Positions 12,314-23,524 of a stretch of 60,258 nt of DNA are shown here, piece after piece. Under the pieces are notes generated by a model. That model saw only the letters and a program-made list of their open reading frames with translations. It had not been told where the DNA came from and did not search any database. The DNA is taken from contig KQ482069.1 in NCBI GenBank assembly GCA_001430745.1, positions 141,378 through 201,635 on the forward strand. Reading direction: 5' to 3'. The position numbers and the translations under genes were made by a program. This DNA comes from Auxenochlorella pyrenoidosa. Its lineage: Eukaryota; Chlorophyta; Trebouxiophyceae; Chlorellales; Chlorellaceae. Each line of letters opens with the position of its first letter. Position 1 is the first letter of the stretch.

Positions 12314-15300
12314 TCATCCCACGTTCAGCGCGAGCAGCTCGTGCACGATGCGCACGCGCCAGTCGTCCATCTGCTCCTGGCTGAACAGCATGGGGCTGGC
12401 GGTGCCGGCGTGGCGCGCAAACAGCAGCGTGAAGACGCCGCAGTCGCAGCCGTTGCGCTGCTGCGGGATGCGCTTGGGGAACTCGCGCGGCCAGTCCAGC
12501 ACGTCGTCGCGCTGCCCAGAAGGGGGGTTGAGGACGAGGGAAGGGCAGGCATCGGGTGGGCATTGGGGCAGGTTGCAGGGGCTGCCGGCTGACGGTTTCA
12601 AGCTGCTCGCTGCAGGGGCGGGCCAGCGCCAGGCACTCTGCCAAGGAGACATGTCACAGCACGGTATGCGGCAGCCATGCAGCAGCGGGCGGCTTGCCTG
12701 CTCGCCGCGCTTGTTCTTGAACTCGTCCCTCACGTACTCGGCCAGGTGCTGCAGGCAGCGGTGGTCCTCGCCCTGCAGCCGGGGAGAGTGGCCGTCGGGT
12801 TCGGTGACGCAAAGCGCCGCGCAGACGCAGCGGCGCAGCCACTCTCGCACACAGCCGTGAGACAGCATCTGAAGTCGACCCATGGTCGGGGCGCCTGGCG
12901 CAGCCACGCCTGCCGGCGAGGGCGCGCGGCCCCCCCCCCCCCCCTCCCCCCGACACACACACAACCCAAAACCCACACACCCCCACCCCAGCGCACCCAC
13001 CTTAAGCGAGTCGTAGTAGACAAACTTGCGGTGCTGCAGGTCGATGACGGCGCACACCCAGTGCATGCCCTGGTGCACGGGCAGCACGATGCGGTCGCAG
13101 TCCAGGATGCTATCGCTGGCCTGGCCCGAGGCCTTGAGCCGCTTGGGCAGCGTCCAGCGCCGCACCTGCGGGCGGCAAGGGCAGGGGGCGCATCACAACC
13201 GTGCCGAGGCCAACACCAGAGGGCGACCATCCACGAGCAAGGCACCCTCCTCTGGTGCTCGGCTTGCTGGCGCCAGGCACCCTCCTCTGGTGCTCGGCTC
13301 GCTGGCGCCAGGCACCCTCCTCTGGAGCTCGGCTCGCTGGCGCCAGGCACGGCAGGGGTGCACGATACATGCGCGCCAGGCTGCTCGATGAGCAACCACA
13401 GCATCCTCCATCAAGCCCCAGTGCGTGCAGGTACGCGCTGCCCTGCTGGCGCCACTCCTACGGCACAGCAATCTTGCTGGCGTGATTACCGAGATCTTCG
13501 TCCCCCTACAGCTTGAGGCCCCCGCCCTCCCCCCCCCCCTCGTTCCACAGCTGCAGCCCAGCCCACCAGGTCGTAGTTGTATGCGCCCGCATCCTTGTAC
13601 AGCTTGTTGGCAAAGAAGGTGGAGAAGAAGTGGCAGCGGGGGCCCTTGCCCTGCGGTGGCGCGTGCCGGGGGGGCGGCAGTGCTTGGCATGACGGGTGGC
13701 CAACTGTGGTTTGACAAAAGGCAGGCAAGGAATGCGCCGCATGCATGCGCCCACTTTGCAGGCCTTCTCTCCCCTTGAATGGAAGCATGCACGACTTGAT
13801 GCACCGTGCCCTCGGCCCGGCGGTGCTGCGAGCCGCAGACGCGCCGCTGCACACGCCGGCTGCTGGCGCTGCCGGTGCACCGCCCGCCAGGCGCACCTGC
13901 TTTCGCTGCCGTGCATCCCGCTCCAGCAGCAGCGAGATGTACAGGTTGATCACCTCGTCGTTGAGCCACTGCAGGGAGGGTGGATGTGGGTGTTGGGCAG
14001 TTGAGGATGGTGTGGGTGTGGGTGTGGGTGGGGTGGGGTGGTGGGGTGGTGGTGGAGGGGCAAACTGACACATAATCGTTCAGCAACTGCGGGGGGAGGG
14101 CAGCGCACTGCAGGCAAGTCAAGCAAGAAGGCGTGTGAAGGGTCATGGAGGGCGCCACAGTGTTGACTCCTGCTCACTGCCTGCAAGATGCTGGCAGGTC
14201 GGCCGGCCGGCCGGCCAGCAGGCAGGGGGCCATCCGCTGCGCAGCAGCGGCTCCTGCAGCCGTGCCCCTCCAAGCAGCCCACCTGCAGCGATGCCATGCA
14301 GGCCATGTCCCGCCGCGTCAGCTGGATGGCGGAGCGCGGGTGGTCAACCAGCACCTCGCCCGCAGGGCCTGCGGCAACCACACGAGCCGGCACGTGCGTG
14401 AGGACCGACGGGAAACGATGGAGCAGAGGGGCAAATGCAGAGTCTGACTGCTCACCAGGCACCGCTGTGGACGACCCAGCTCAGGGGGCAATCTGATCTG
14501 ACCTGCAGGCGAGGCCAGCTGGCATGGCGCTGCAGCGTAGGCAGGGTGATCTCGCGTACCTGGTGCCAGCGCTGCCTCGTACTGTGCCCTCCACGAGTCT
14601 GGGATGGCCAGGTGGGCGCTGCAGGCCAGGAAAGGGGGGCGCGATGCCAAAATCAACAATTTCCCCATCCATATGCCTGGATGATATACTCATGGTCCCA
14701 CCCCTGCTCCGACTTCACTCCTGGCGTGGCTAAAAGAACGCCTCCCTCCCCCCTCCGCACCCCTCCTCTGCGATTGCCACCCGCTCCAGCTGCTCGCTGA
14801 CTTCTGACTCCTCCTCGCTGGCAGCTGCTGCCATGCTGGCAGATGGCTACAGGGGGAGGAGGATGGCAGCATGCCAAGGGCTCCTCAAAGGAGTGCTGGA
14901 CACCAGCAAACCTCTGCTGGCTGTGTGCCATGCTTGAAAGAACCGGCAAGTTTTAGCCCAAGGACTTCAGCTGTGCAAACGCAAGCGCCGTGTGTGCGGC
15001 CCTTGCCCAGAACGACCACCTTGCCCGGTTGCAACGCTTCTGCAACATGCACATGTAAACGCCCCTCAGCCTGCCCTCACCGCAGGCTCTTCCTCCTCGC
15101 TGCTGAGCAGCTCCACCACCTCCTCTGCCTCCCCATCCTCCACTGCCGCTGCTGCCGCTACTGCTTTTGCTGGCTGCTGCTGCCTGCCAGGTGCAACTGC
15201 TGCTGCGGAGCCTGGAGTGCGCTTCCGTGGAGAGGGGGCCAGCGGGCTGCGCTGCAGCTGCAGTGTGCGCAGCTGTTGCTGGATCTGCACAACGAAAACG

Positions 15301-17501
15301 GGAAGGTCAGCAGGCACAGCACAGTTGGGATTCGACCACGTGCCGAATGCGGCTGCAGGACAGGCGTTGACGCTGGCATGCTTGAGCACATGCTGGGAGG
15401 ATCAAATCTCTTGGAACGCCCTGGCAATCCCTCATCCAAAACAACAGAAGAGTGCAAAGTAGGGCAGAGGGGCCAGGCAAGGCAGCGAGGGGCGCCGCCC
15501 ACCTGCTGCGCCTCCACCTCCGCCCGCCGCGCATGCTGCGGCTGCTGCCGCTCCAGCGCCGTGTGCGCCTGCTGCACGCACTGCACCTGCTGCTGATCTG
15601 CCTGCAGCGCCTTGCGCCGCGCCAGCCTTGACTCTTCCAGCAGCTTCAGGTACAGCTCTGCGGTGCGGGTGGGTGACAGGTACAATGAGGCGCGTGGCAC
15701 GACCCCAGGCCATGGCTTGGATGGTCTGGCTCAGGCTTGCCCATGCTGGTCGCGCAACACAGCGCAGCAGGAGGCCAAGGGGAGCACCCATCAATATGCC
15801 TGCAGCCAGCCTTGGCGGCTAACTCGGCGCGGCCGCACAGGCAATGCTGCAGCGCAGCCAGCGAGCAGCCTTGTGGCAGCTCCCCAGCTCCCCAGCTCAC
15901 CCTCTGCCGCTGAGCGCGCTGGCGCCAGCACATCGCTGCTCATGTCGTCCAGCTCATCCAGCTGAGCAGCCGCCACCTGGCGCAGCATGGCCCGCCACTC
16001 AAACCGCCGGGGCTGCTCGGGTGCTCCCACCCGGGTCGTTGCCGGCTCGCCGGGCAGCTGCTGCTGGTGCCGCTGCTGCTGGTGCAGCGCCGGCGGCGGC
16101 TGCTGCGAGGAGGTCTCCCCAGTGAGGTCGACTTCCTCCACCCTGGCGGCTGCTGGCGCCTGCTGCACACAACCAGGAGCAGCAGCAGAGCTGTGTGGGC
16201 AACATGCGAACAACCCGGCTGCACGCCCTGTGCCTGTGGCCACGCGAGCTGGCCGGCGGGCGCTTTGCAGGGCAGGGCAGCTAGAGGCAAGCAGGCAGGC
16301 AGACCCAGTGCCGACCCCCAGTTGCCAGCTGTGCCAACCTGCTCCTGCTGGCGCCGCTGCTGTCGCTGCAGCTCCTCCTGCTTTAGCCGCATGTCCACCA
16401 CCTGCCGCAGCAGGGCAGCATCCTGCATCTGCAGGCGGCAAGCAGGAGGGCATCTGGTTGCTGGGCTGGTTGCTGGGCTCAGCCGGCAAGGGCGCGGCGC
16501 TTGCGCCCCACCATGCAGCGCTGCCTGCAGCAAGCAAACACGGGAGGCGAGGCGGCTTGCCTGCGAAGCGGTGGGGCTGCTGCCGCCGTGGAGGGTGCCC
16601 AGGCCGCCCCCCATGCGTGTGGTCCGGCCCAGCGGCTGCAGCTCGACGTAAGCGCTGGGGCGCTGCTGCTGCCGCTGGTGGCTGCCCTGCTGAGCCTGCT
16701 GCGCTGGGCGCCGCCCGCCGCCGGTGAACAGCCCCTGCACCTGTCCCAGCGGCGGCATCTCTGCCATGCCGCGCCGTTGAGTGGCGGGCGTGTCTATCGA
16801 CATCCTGACCAGGGAGGGTGGGGCCTCGCGCACGTGCTGCACGCCCCGCAGCAGGTTCTGCAGACAAGAGGGGCAGCAGGTGCAATCGCAACACCTTGGG
16901 AGACACGGCGGGACAGCCACATAGCTGGTGGGTCCTGCATCACAGTTGCATTGCAGCATCTGGCAAGCCTTGAAAGTGCCACCGATCCAAGTGCCACAGG
17001 CAGAGGCAGGTGCGACGGTCTCACGTGCTGCGGAAGGGAGCGCGCCTGCGATGCAGGCGTGCGAGCTGCTGCCACGGAGACCAGTTGCGTGGGAGGTGCA
17101 AAACGCCTGGAGAACGGCGCTGGCGGCAACGGTGGCACCCCTGGTGCACCATCTGCTGCAGCATCTGTGAGAACGGCATCCAGCCGCCTGGCAGCTGCGG
17201 GCTGTGGCTGCGAGCCGAGCTGACGAGTTGGGTGCCAGGCACCAGTGCCGCCGCCGCCGCCGCTGCCAACCCCGGCCTGCCCGTTGACTGCAGGGGAGCT
17301 GAAATCCAGGCGCTCCGGACCCCTGTTTGATACCATCGCCTGCCCAGGCAGCCTGGGGCGGCTGGCCGACTGCGGCACCGGCGGCTCCAAGCTGTCCTCC
17401 CCCTCCTGCTCGCTTGCTTTGCGTTTACGGCCTGTTAGGGCGGTCGGCCAGCGACTCACGCTGGCCAGAGCCCCTTTCAGCCCACTCAGAAAGCCGACCA
17501 T
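12314..17501 (-). CDS. Ulp1/SENP-type SUMO protease (peptidase C48)
   Basis: Cysteine protease that matures SUMO and removes it from proteins, usually in the nucleus. About 14 exons give roughly 770 residues. The long N-terminal part is glutamine/alanine/proline-rich and low in structure, with a basic RKRK stretch near residue 25 that could be a nuclear signal and an acidic SSEEEE run. The catalytic domain uses exons 14618-14560, 14368-14283 (LTRRDMACMASLQ), 13978-13897 (WLNDEVINLYISLLL), 13650-13567 (CHFFSTFFANKLY), 13165-13001, 12772-12698 and 12511-12314. The triad is visible: His in GMHWVCAVID, Asp in YYDSLK and Cys in NGCDCGVF; the oxyanion Gln is in IPQQRNG. Introns at 16560 and 12697 begin with GCAAGC. 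Exact borders around 14760-14860 are uncertain. Confidence 0.9.
13241..13345 (+). repeat. Three tandem copies of a 35-bp unit in a SUMO-protease intron
   Basis: Units 13241-13275, 13276-13310 and 13311-13345 start GGCACCCTCCTCTGG and differ by one or two bases. The array lies within the intron 13566-13166, between the exons carrying FFANKLY and the catalytic His. Confidence 0.9.
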
Positions 17502-17710
17502 TTCAAGTGAGACGAACGGCGGGACGACAGAGTAAGCGGCGCATTTCGGTGCGACGGAGCAGCAGCAGGGATCATCAATCAGCGCCGCGATCGCTTTGCA
17601 GGACGCTCGGCAGTCGTGCCCAGCATGGCGCCGAATTCTTTCGGGCCTGCGGCTCTGGCGTTCTTTTGTTTCTCTTGTCGGAGCATCCTTTTGTCAGCAA
17701 CTGCCCAAGG
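17502..17710. promoter_or_regulatory. Divergent promoter region between the SUMO protease and RPB11
   Basis: Only 209 bases separate the two opposed start codons, so both promoters and 5' UTRs must lie here. It is GC-rich at the left and T-rich near RPB11. No TATA box is evident. Confidence 0.6.
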
Positions 17711-18720
17711 ATGAACGCTCCAGACCGACAGGAGAAGTTTGTGGTGCCCGAGGGCGTGAAGAAGTGCGTGGGGACCCCTGGGCGCGCTGTTCAGGATGCA
17801 GCTGCGACCGTATTGTCGCCTGTCAACCCGCTGTGCCTCGTGTGCCACCCAGCACCCCTGCCCCCGCTCCCACCGCCCGCTTCCGGCTGCTTGACGCCCG
17901 CCCTGGCCTTTGCTGCATTACAGGGTGGCCTTCCAGCCCGACACCAAGGTGGCCAATGCAGGCAGCTTCATCATCCAGCGCGAGGACCACACCGTAGGCA
18001 ACCTCGTGCGCATGTGAGCTGCAGGCGGGGCTGTATTTGGCGCAAGTTTGTCTATAAGCTGCTTGATGGCGGCCAGCCTGCAGCCCATCAATGCAGGGTG
18101 TTGGGTGCCGGCATGCCTGCAGACACAAGCAGAGGCAAAGCAGGCTTGAGCACGTTTAATCTGCTGCTGTGCCTTGCGGCCAACAACCCACCTTTGCTGG
18201 CCGTGTCTTTGCCTGCACCGCTGTTTGAGCCAATCCCTGCCTGCCTGCCTGCAGGCAGCTGCACCGCGACAAGAACGTGGTTTTTGCGGGGTACCGCATC
18301 CCCCACCCGCTGGAGTACCAAATGGTGGTCAAGGTGAGGGCGGGCCGTGGCTCTGCTGCCTCGCAGCTGAGGTATCCAGGTAACCAGGCAGGAAGGCAGG
18401 GCAGTCTGCAAGCCATGCAACGCTATGCGCAGTGTGAAGAGCTAGAGTTGGGGCCCAGAAGTAGACGTGGAATTGCCTCGTTTGGTGTGCAGCGTGGGAA
18501 AGCACCGTCGCTCAGGGTTGCTTGCCGCCTTGGCCACACGCTGCCCCCCCCGCCCTGGCCCGGCCAGGTGCAAACCAACGGCAAGAAGACGCCCATCGCG
18601 GCGGTGCAAGGCGCGCTGGAGGACCTGGGCAACGAGGTGGGCGACATCCGCACCAAGTTCCAGCAGCAGCTCGACCAGCTCAACGGCGGCGGCGGCGGCC
18701 TGCCCCCGCCGCCCTACTGA
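17711..18720 (+). CDS. RPB11: RNA polymerase II subunit RPB11
   Basis: Small core subunit that pairs with RPB3, the eukaryotic counterpart of half of the bacterial alpha dimer, in the nucleus. Exons 17711-17763, 17924-18013, 18255-18333 and 18568-18720 join to 124 residues, close to the 115-125 usual for the family. The L/D signature is complete: [24 protein letters not shown], then [20 protein letters not shown]. The C-terminal helix ([16 protein letters not shown]) is followed by a short glycine/proline tail. The first exon ends inside a lysine codon (donor gtgcgt at 17764), which restores the frame into VAFQPD. Confidence 0.95.
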
Positions 18721-19040
18721 CAGGCGCCCAGCCGCCCGCCCATGAGCGTCCCCCCGAGCGTGCAAGCCTGAGAGCGTGACCGAGCGTGCGAGTTGACGAC
18801 CGTCTAGGTGACCCCCCTTGACCCACCAGCACTTGCAGCACTGCGTCTCCCAATCCCCTGTTTACAAGGCAAGGCAATACATGTAGGAAGCAAACCCGGC
18901 AGCAGGCTATGGCTGTGCGCACAATGGAGATGGAGATGAAAACTGGTGGGCTAGGAGGCGGCGGTGAACCGAGCAGTTGGGGTCCGTCATCGGGGGTGCA
19001 GTGTCGCAACGGGCTCGTGCACTGGTCGGTACTTGGGGGT
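18721..19040. other. Convergent 3' region between RPB11 and the coiled-coil gene
   Basis: 320 bases shared by two 3' UTRs. TGTAA on the minus strand at 18866-18862 is a likely polyadenylation signal for the coiled-coil gene. No further gene was seen. Confidence 0.5.
18862..18866 (-). terminator. Probable polyadenylation signal TGTAA for the coiled-coil gene
   Basis: TGTAA on the minus strand about 175 bases past the stop at 19041. Confidence 0.45.
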
Positions 19041-20451
19041 CTACAGCGGCAGGCTGGCATCGTCCAGCGCCGCTGGGGTGCCGCCGCCAGGCCGCGGCTT
19101 GCAGCGCAGCGGTGGCACCCCCTTGGCCTGGTCTAGCATCACCATGCGGATCACCGCCTCAAACTCCTGTGCCAGGGCAGGCAGCAGGAGCCGGGTTGTG
19201 GGCAGCGGGCCGCAATAGCCGAACTGAGGCACAGCAAGTCCAAGCCCACCCTGGCTGTGTGCTCCGGTGCCCACTGGTGGGCGTCACCTGCTGACCAGTT
19301 ACCTGCTGTTGAGTTGAGACTGCCCAGGATTGCAACGCCTAGGCACTGCCAGGCCACCCTCCCCGGCCAACCCACCTGCTTCAGGTCTGTCAGCGCCTTC
19401 CTGCCCTTGCGCCGCAGGCTCTCTGACAGCCGCAGCTGCTGCCGCAGCGTGTCATTCTCCAGCTGCAGCTGCTGCAGCCGGGCCTGCAGCTTCGCCGTCT
19501 CGTCGACGCTGCCAGCAACCGGCTGCTGCTCCCGCTGGTCCTGCTGCCGCTGGGCTGCCTGCGCAGCCACCTCTTTGAGCTCCTGGTTCTCCGCCATCAG
19601 CTCCTCCAGAGCAGCCAGCGAGAACCCTGTGCAGGATGGAGCAGCACAGTGCGGGCAGCGTGGGCGCGCGCTACCAGGCAGGTAGGCGCTTTGTGCAGCA
19701 CTGCGCCACCATGCACACGTCAGCACAATACAACAACCCTGGCAACAACAGCTGCAGCGCACTCACTTGAGTCTGTCACCTCCACCGCCGCGCGTGAGCA
19801 GCCCACTGGCAGCTGCTGCGGCCCCGCCACCTCGGACAGAGCAAAGAAGCGCAGCCGCTCCGCCGGCACGCCCAGCTGGCTTGCACAGTACTGCGCAAGA
19901 TGCGCTTGTCTGGTGCACGAGCCGCCGCCCTGCAGCTGACTGGACTGCAGCGTGAGCGCGGGGGACAGGATGTCTAGCGACAGCGGAGCGGCAGCGCTGG
20001 ATGCCTGCTCCTGCGGTCGTGGTGGCGGAGGTGCTGCTGCCTGCTGCTGGCGGTCCTGCAGTTGCTGCTGTGGCTGGTTGGGCGCCGACGCGGGACCACG
20101 CGATGAGCGCATGCCCCGGGATGTGTGCGGTGGGGACGCTGCTGCTGCGCCAGCGTCCACGGCTGCGGGCCGACCAGGCAGTGCGAGGCGGGGCACTCCA
20201 CCGGCGCCACCGTTCATGGGTCGTGCCGTGCTGGGGGCACTGTCACAGCCAGTGCCAACGTCACGTGGCAGGTCTGCCAGGTTGGCACGCAAAGAGAGCG
20301 GCGGCACACGCATAGCGGGCCGTGCCGCTGCTGGCGGCCCTGCAGGGGATGCCGCCTCGCGCGGGCTGGCCGCCGGCGAGCCGTCCCAGCTGCTGCTGTA
20401 CCCGCTGCTCGATCCGCTGTCCATCTCCGTGTCGCTCCCGCTGCTCGCCAT
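19041..20451 (-). CDS. Coiled-coil protein of unknown function
   Basis: Exons 20451-19767, 19626-19376 and 19166-19041 join in frame to 353 residues. The start MASSGSDTEMD follows an upstream in-frame Met (20487) in an arginine-rich context. The first 150 residues are serine/proline/alanine-rich and probably unstructured, with a short glutamine cluster. A short ordered block follows (LAQYCASQLGVPAERLRFFAL). Exon 2 is a coiled coil with leucine heptads (LEELMAENQELKEVAAQAAQ and LQARLQQLQLENDTLRQQL). The C-terminus (EFEAVIRMVMLDQAKGVPPL) is compact. There is no signal or transit peptide. The family was not recognised. Confidence 0.75.
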
Positions 20452-21389
20452 GGGCGCCCGCCTGCGGCGTCTGTTGCCGAGGCGCAAACCAAAACGTCAA
20501 CCGTCAGCTGTCGCGGTGCGTGGCTGCAGGAGGTGGCTGAGGGACGGCGAGGCGAAACACGGGAGTCGGAACGAGTTCGAAGACAGGGTGAGAGAGGCCT
20601 CCTGTGCCAGGGCGTCGCCACGTGGCGAAGCAACCACCGCACCGTCGACCAAAATTTCTGACTTTTGCTCCTGAGGCAAAGATTCCAAACATGACGCCGA
20701 AACATATTTGAGTGTTATGTTCTGCACTGGTCCATGAAGCAGCGGATGGAGCTCCCAACAGCAGAAGAAGCTGTCTTCTCTGCGCGAGCACAATGCCTGC
20801 GGGATGCCGTATTTGCACACATCCCAGCGCGGCTGCGCACGCAGACTCTGGCGGCGTCCACTCATTCCTGCCCACCCCAGTCAATCCATGCAATGTCGGT
20901 CCTTCCTGTGCCCCCACGCCCCACCTCCTCGGCTGCAGGCGGATGTTCCTTCCTAATTACACGGGCCCTAGGGCTGGCAGGGCACCCGCCTGTGGCAGTT
21001 TGGTACGGGTATAGGAACATGTTGTGCATGTACGGGCGGGGTACACAGGCATGTTTAGGCACGCGTTGTATCCATGGCGAATTCGCACATTCATTCTGGG
21101 GTGGAAAAGCAAGCGCGCACAAAGGGGATGTGTGAGGGCGGGGAGGAGGCAGGAGCGGGGAGGCGGTCAAAATAGGGGGGAGAAGCAGGGGAGAAACAGC
21201 AACAAGGCAAAGCAGTCAGCACAAAACAAGGCTCTGCCCAACAGTGTGGAGCAAATGGGACAGCACAGCAGCGCGCGCGGGGTCAGGCCGCCGCACGCGC
21301 TGCCGGCCAAACGAAAGGGGCGGGGCAAAGCACAAGGGACGGGGCGGGACAAAACGCGCTGGGGCGCCGGGAAGGCGCTGCGGGGCCGC
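20452..21389. other. Intergenic region upstream of the coiled-coil gene and downstream of Ycf54
   Basis: About 940 bases. The right part must carry the Ycf54 3' UTR; TGTAA occurs on the minus strand at 20961-20957. The left part is the promoter region of the coiled-coil gene. Base composition near 21120-21250 is purine-rich. No convincing exon was seen. Confidence 0.5.
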
Positions 21390-22801
21390 TCAGAGCATGA
21401 AGCGGTCCCACCAGCCCCAGGCGTAGGGCTTGTACGGCGCGGTCCACTTGGCGGGCGGCGGGAACTTGGGCACCGGCTGCGTCGAGGTGGCCGCCTCCTC
21501 GGCAGTCATGTCCTTGAGCTGCACCTGGATCACGCGGTCCAGGCGGATGCGCATGAAGCTGGCGGGGGGGGGGGGGGGAGGGCGGGGGGGCAAAGCGGGG
21601 CCTGGTGGGCAGTGGGGCCCGGGCAGGGACGCTCGCTCTGGGCGGAATCGTGCACGCCGTGCTGGCATGCACGCTGCGCCGCAGCGCGAAAGGAGGCGCC
21701 TGCGCCCCGGCGCAGCCCGCGGGCGGCGGCGCAGCGCAGATGCCAGAGGCGCGCCAGCCTGCGCCCCAGCACAGCCCAGGCAGGCGCAGGGCCGAAAGCG
21801 GCGGGGTGTGCACAGGGGGCGGCCGCCCGCGCTCACGTCATCCAGTGCTTGTCGGGGCACAGCAGGGCCACGGCCGGCCGCCGGATCTTCTTGGCCTCCT
21901 CCGGGAACAGGCGCTCCAGCCACTCAGGCTCGCACACAAACAGCATGTCGACCTCCTGGCCCTGCACCAAGAGTGGAGTGGGTGGGCCGCGAGGGTGGGA
22001 GCGGTTGCTTGCCCGCCGACATGTGCGAGGGTGGGCGAGGCGGCGGCAGGTGGCACGGCCGCATGCACTCCTGCGGGCGGGCTGCTGGCAGTTGCATGCT
22101 GCGTGCTGGTGCGGCAGCCCCGCTGGGCGCTCCTGCGGCCGAGGACCCCGCTGCCGCCGCGCCCCACCTTCTCAGTGAGGTAGCGCACGCGCTCGCGCAG
22201 GTTCTCTGCCAGCTGCTCGTTCTGTGCGTCGTTGAAGAAGAACTCCGCGGAAGCCATCAGCGCGTACCAGTCTTGCTGCAGGGCAGGGCAGGGCGGGGCA
22301 GGGCCAGGAAGGGTGACGAACCCGCTGTGCACAGGTCATGCAGATGCGGCGTGCTGCTGCGGCAAGAGCCAGCCGCTCGGCAGAAACAGTGGGCGATGCA
22401 GGCGCGTGCTTAGTCCCGCCTGTAGCTGGCTCGGATCATGTCCGGCAAAGGGCAAGCTTCCATTGTGCTATGCGCTGCAAGCAGGCTGCAGCCCTGCCGC
22501 CGCCGCCGCGGGCGGCGCCTTGCGACGCGGCCGCCAGAGGCGCGCCCCTGCCCTGCAGCGCGCCCCTCACCTTCTTGCTCTTGTCGACCAGCGTGAACTC
22601 GGTGAAGGTGGCCTCCATGGGCTTGATAGCGCCCTTGGCGTGGGCTGCCACGTTCCGCTGCGGGGTAATGGCGCCAACCTTTGGCGCATTCACCCGGGGC
22701 TGCTGCGGGGCCGTGCAGGGGCCGGCCAGAGCGCGGGTCTGCTGCGTGCGGCGGGCGACAGGGGCCGCAGCGGCCGCCTGCAGCTGAAGGGTGGCCTGCA
22801 T
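21390..22801 (-). CDS. YCF54: Ycf54 protein, chlorophyll cyclase assembly factor, plastid
   Basis: Ycf54 (LCAA1 in tobacco) stabilises and assists the Mg-protoporphyrin IX monomethylester oxidative cyclase, which forms ring E of chlorophyll. Exons 22801-22571, 22275-22168, 21961-21837 and 21558-21390 join to 210 residues. About 55 residues of transit peptide rich in A/Q/R come first. The Ycf54 fold follows: TFTEFTLVDKSKKQDWYALM, ASAEFFFNDAQNEQLAENLR, the segment around EVDMLFVCEPEWLE, then RPAVALLCPDKHWMT and RIRLDRVIQVQL. The cyanobacterial protein is about 105 residues. Here a tail of about 40 residues rich in P, W and Y (ending YAWGWWDRFML) is added. The gene is nuclear here, whereas it is plastid-encoded in red algae. 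Confidence 0.9.
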
Positions 22802-23524
22802 GGCTGCTCGGGGGCTGGGAGCGTAGCCAAGGAGACTGAGGTAGTAAGCAGACAACTGCTATCGACACCAGCACTTCTGCAAGAGCGAGTGTTTGAGTCG
22901 CCCTCATCGCTATCTGTGGCGCGCGTGCTGGGGTTCAGCTCGCCTCTTGCCCTGTCACGTAGACGGAATCGGGGCCTCCTCAATTGCTGGTGAGCAATCC
23001 ATCAGATCACAGCCCAAGCCACACGGGGGTGGACGGGGCTCTCCGAAAGCAACTGCAGTCTCGCCCGCCTCTACCCTGTCCCACACCTCCGGCCTGAAAA
23101 GATTCCGGCAGTGATCATTGTCGTTTCAGCCACAGCCACAGAAGCTTGACGTGCATCAGGGCTTCCCGCCGCTGGGTGGCCCGCTATGCAAGGGCCGCTA
23201 GCTTTTTAGGGCAGGCGGGAAGCCTTTGGTTGCTTGCTTTCACCGCCGTGCTCTGCGTGTGCATGCTGCTTCTTGGGTAGTTTACCGTCATGTGCTGGGT
23301 ATGTTGTTTAAGCCCTGCTTAAGGTAGATGCACTTGCGGGAGTGCTCTGCCTTGGCAGGGCGAACCTGCTTGAGCGGGAGCCCTGACCGAGCACTGCCCA
23401 GAGCCCCAGGGCACAGGAGTGAGCGCTGGTGCTGGACTGCAAAGTGCGAGCAGCAGGGTAGACAGCGTGGGATCCAAGACTGCACGGCTGCCCCCAGCAC
23501 ACGCCGCCGCATGGCAGGCCGGCC
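22802..23524. other. Intergenic region upstream of Ycf54
   Basis: About 720 bases with the Ycf54 promoter and the CCB4 3' UTR, both read from the minus strand. No TATA box, RNA gene or exon was identified. Confidence 0.5.

Noticed and set aside
13241..13345. Possible CRISPR-like array
   Set aside because: Units are directly adjacent with no spacers and lie in a eukaryotic intron.
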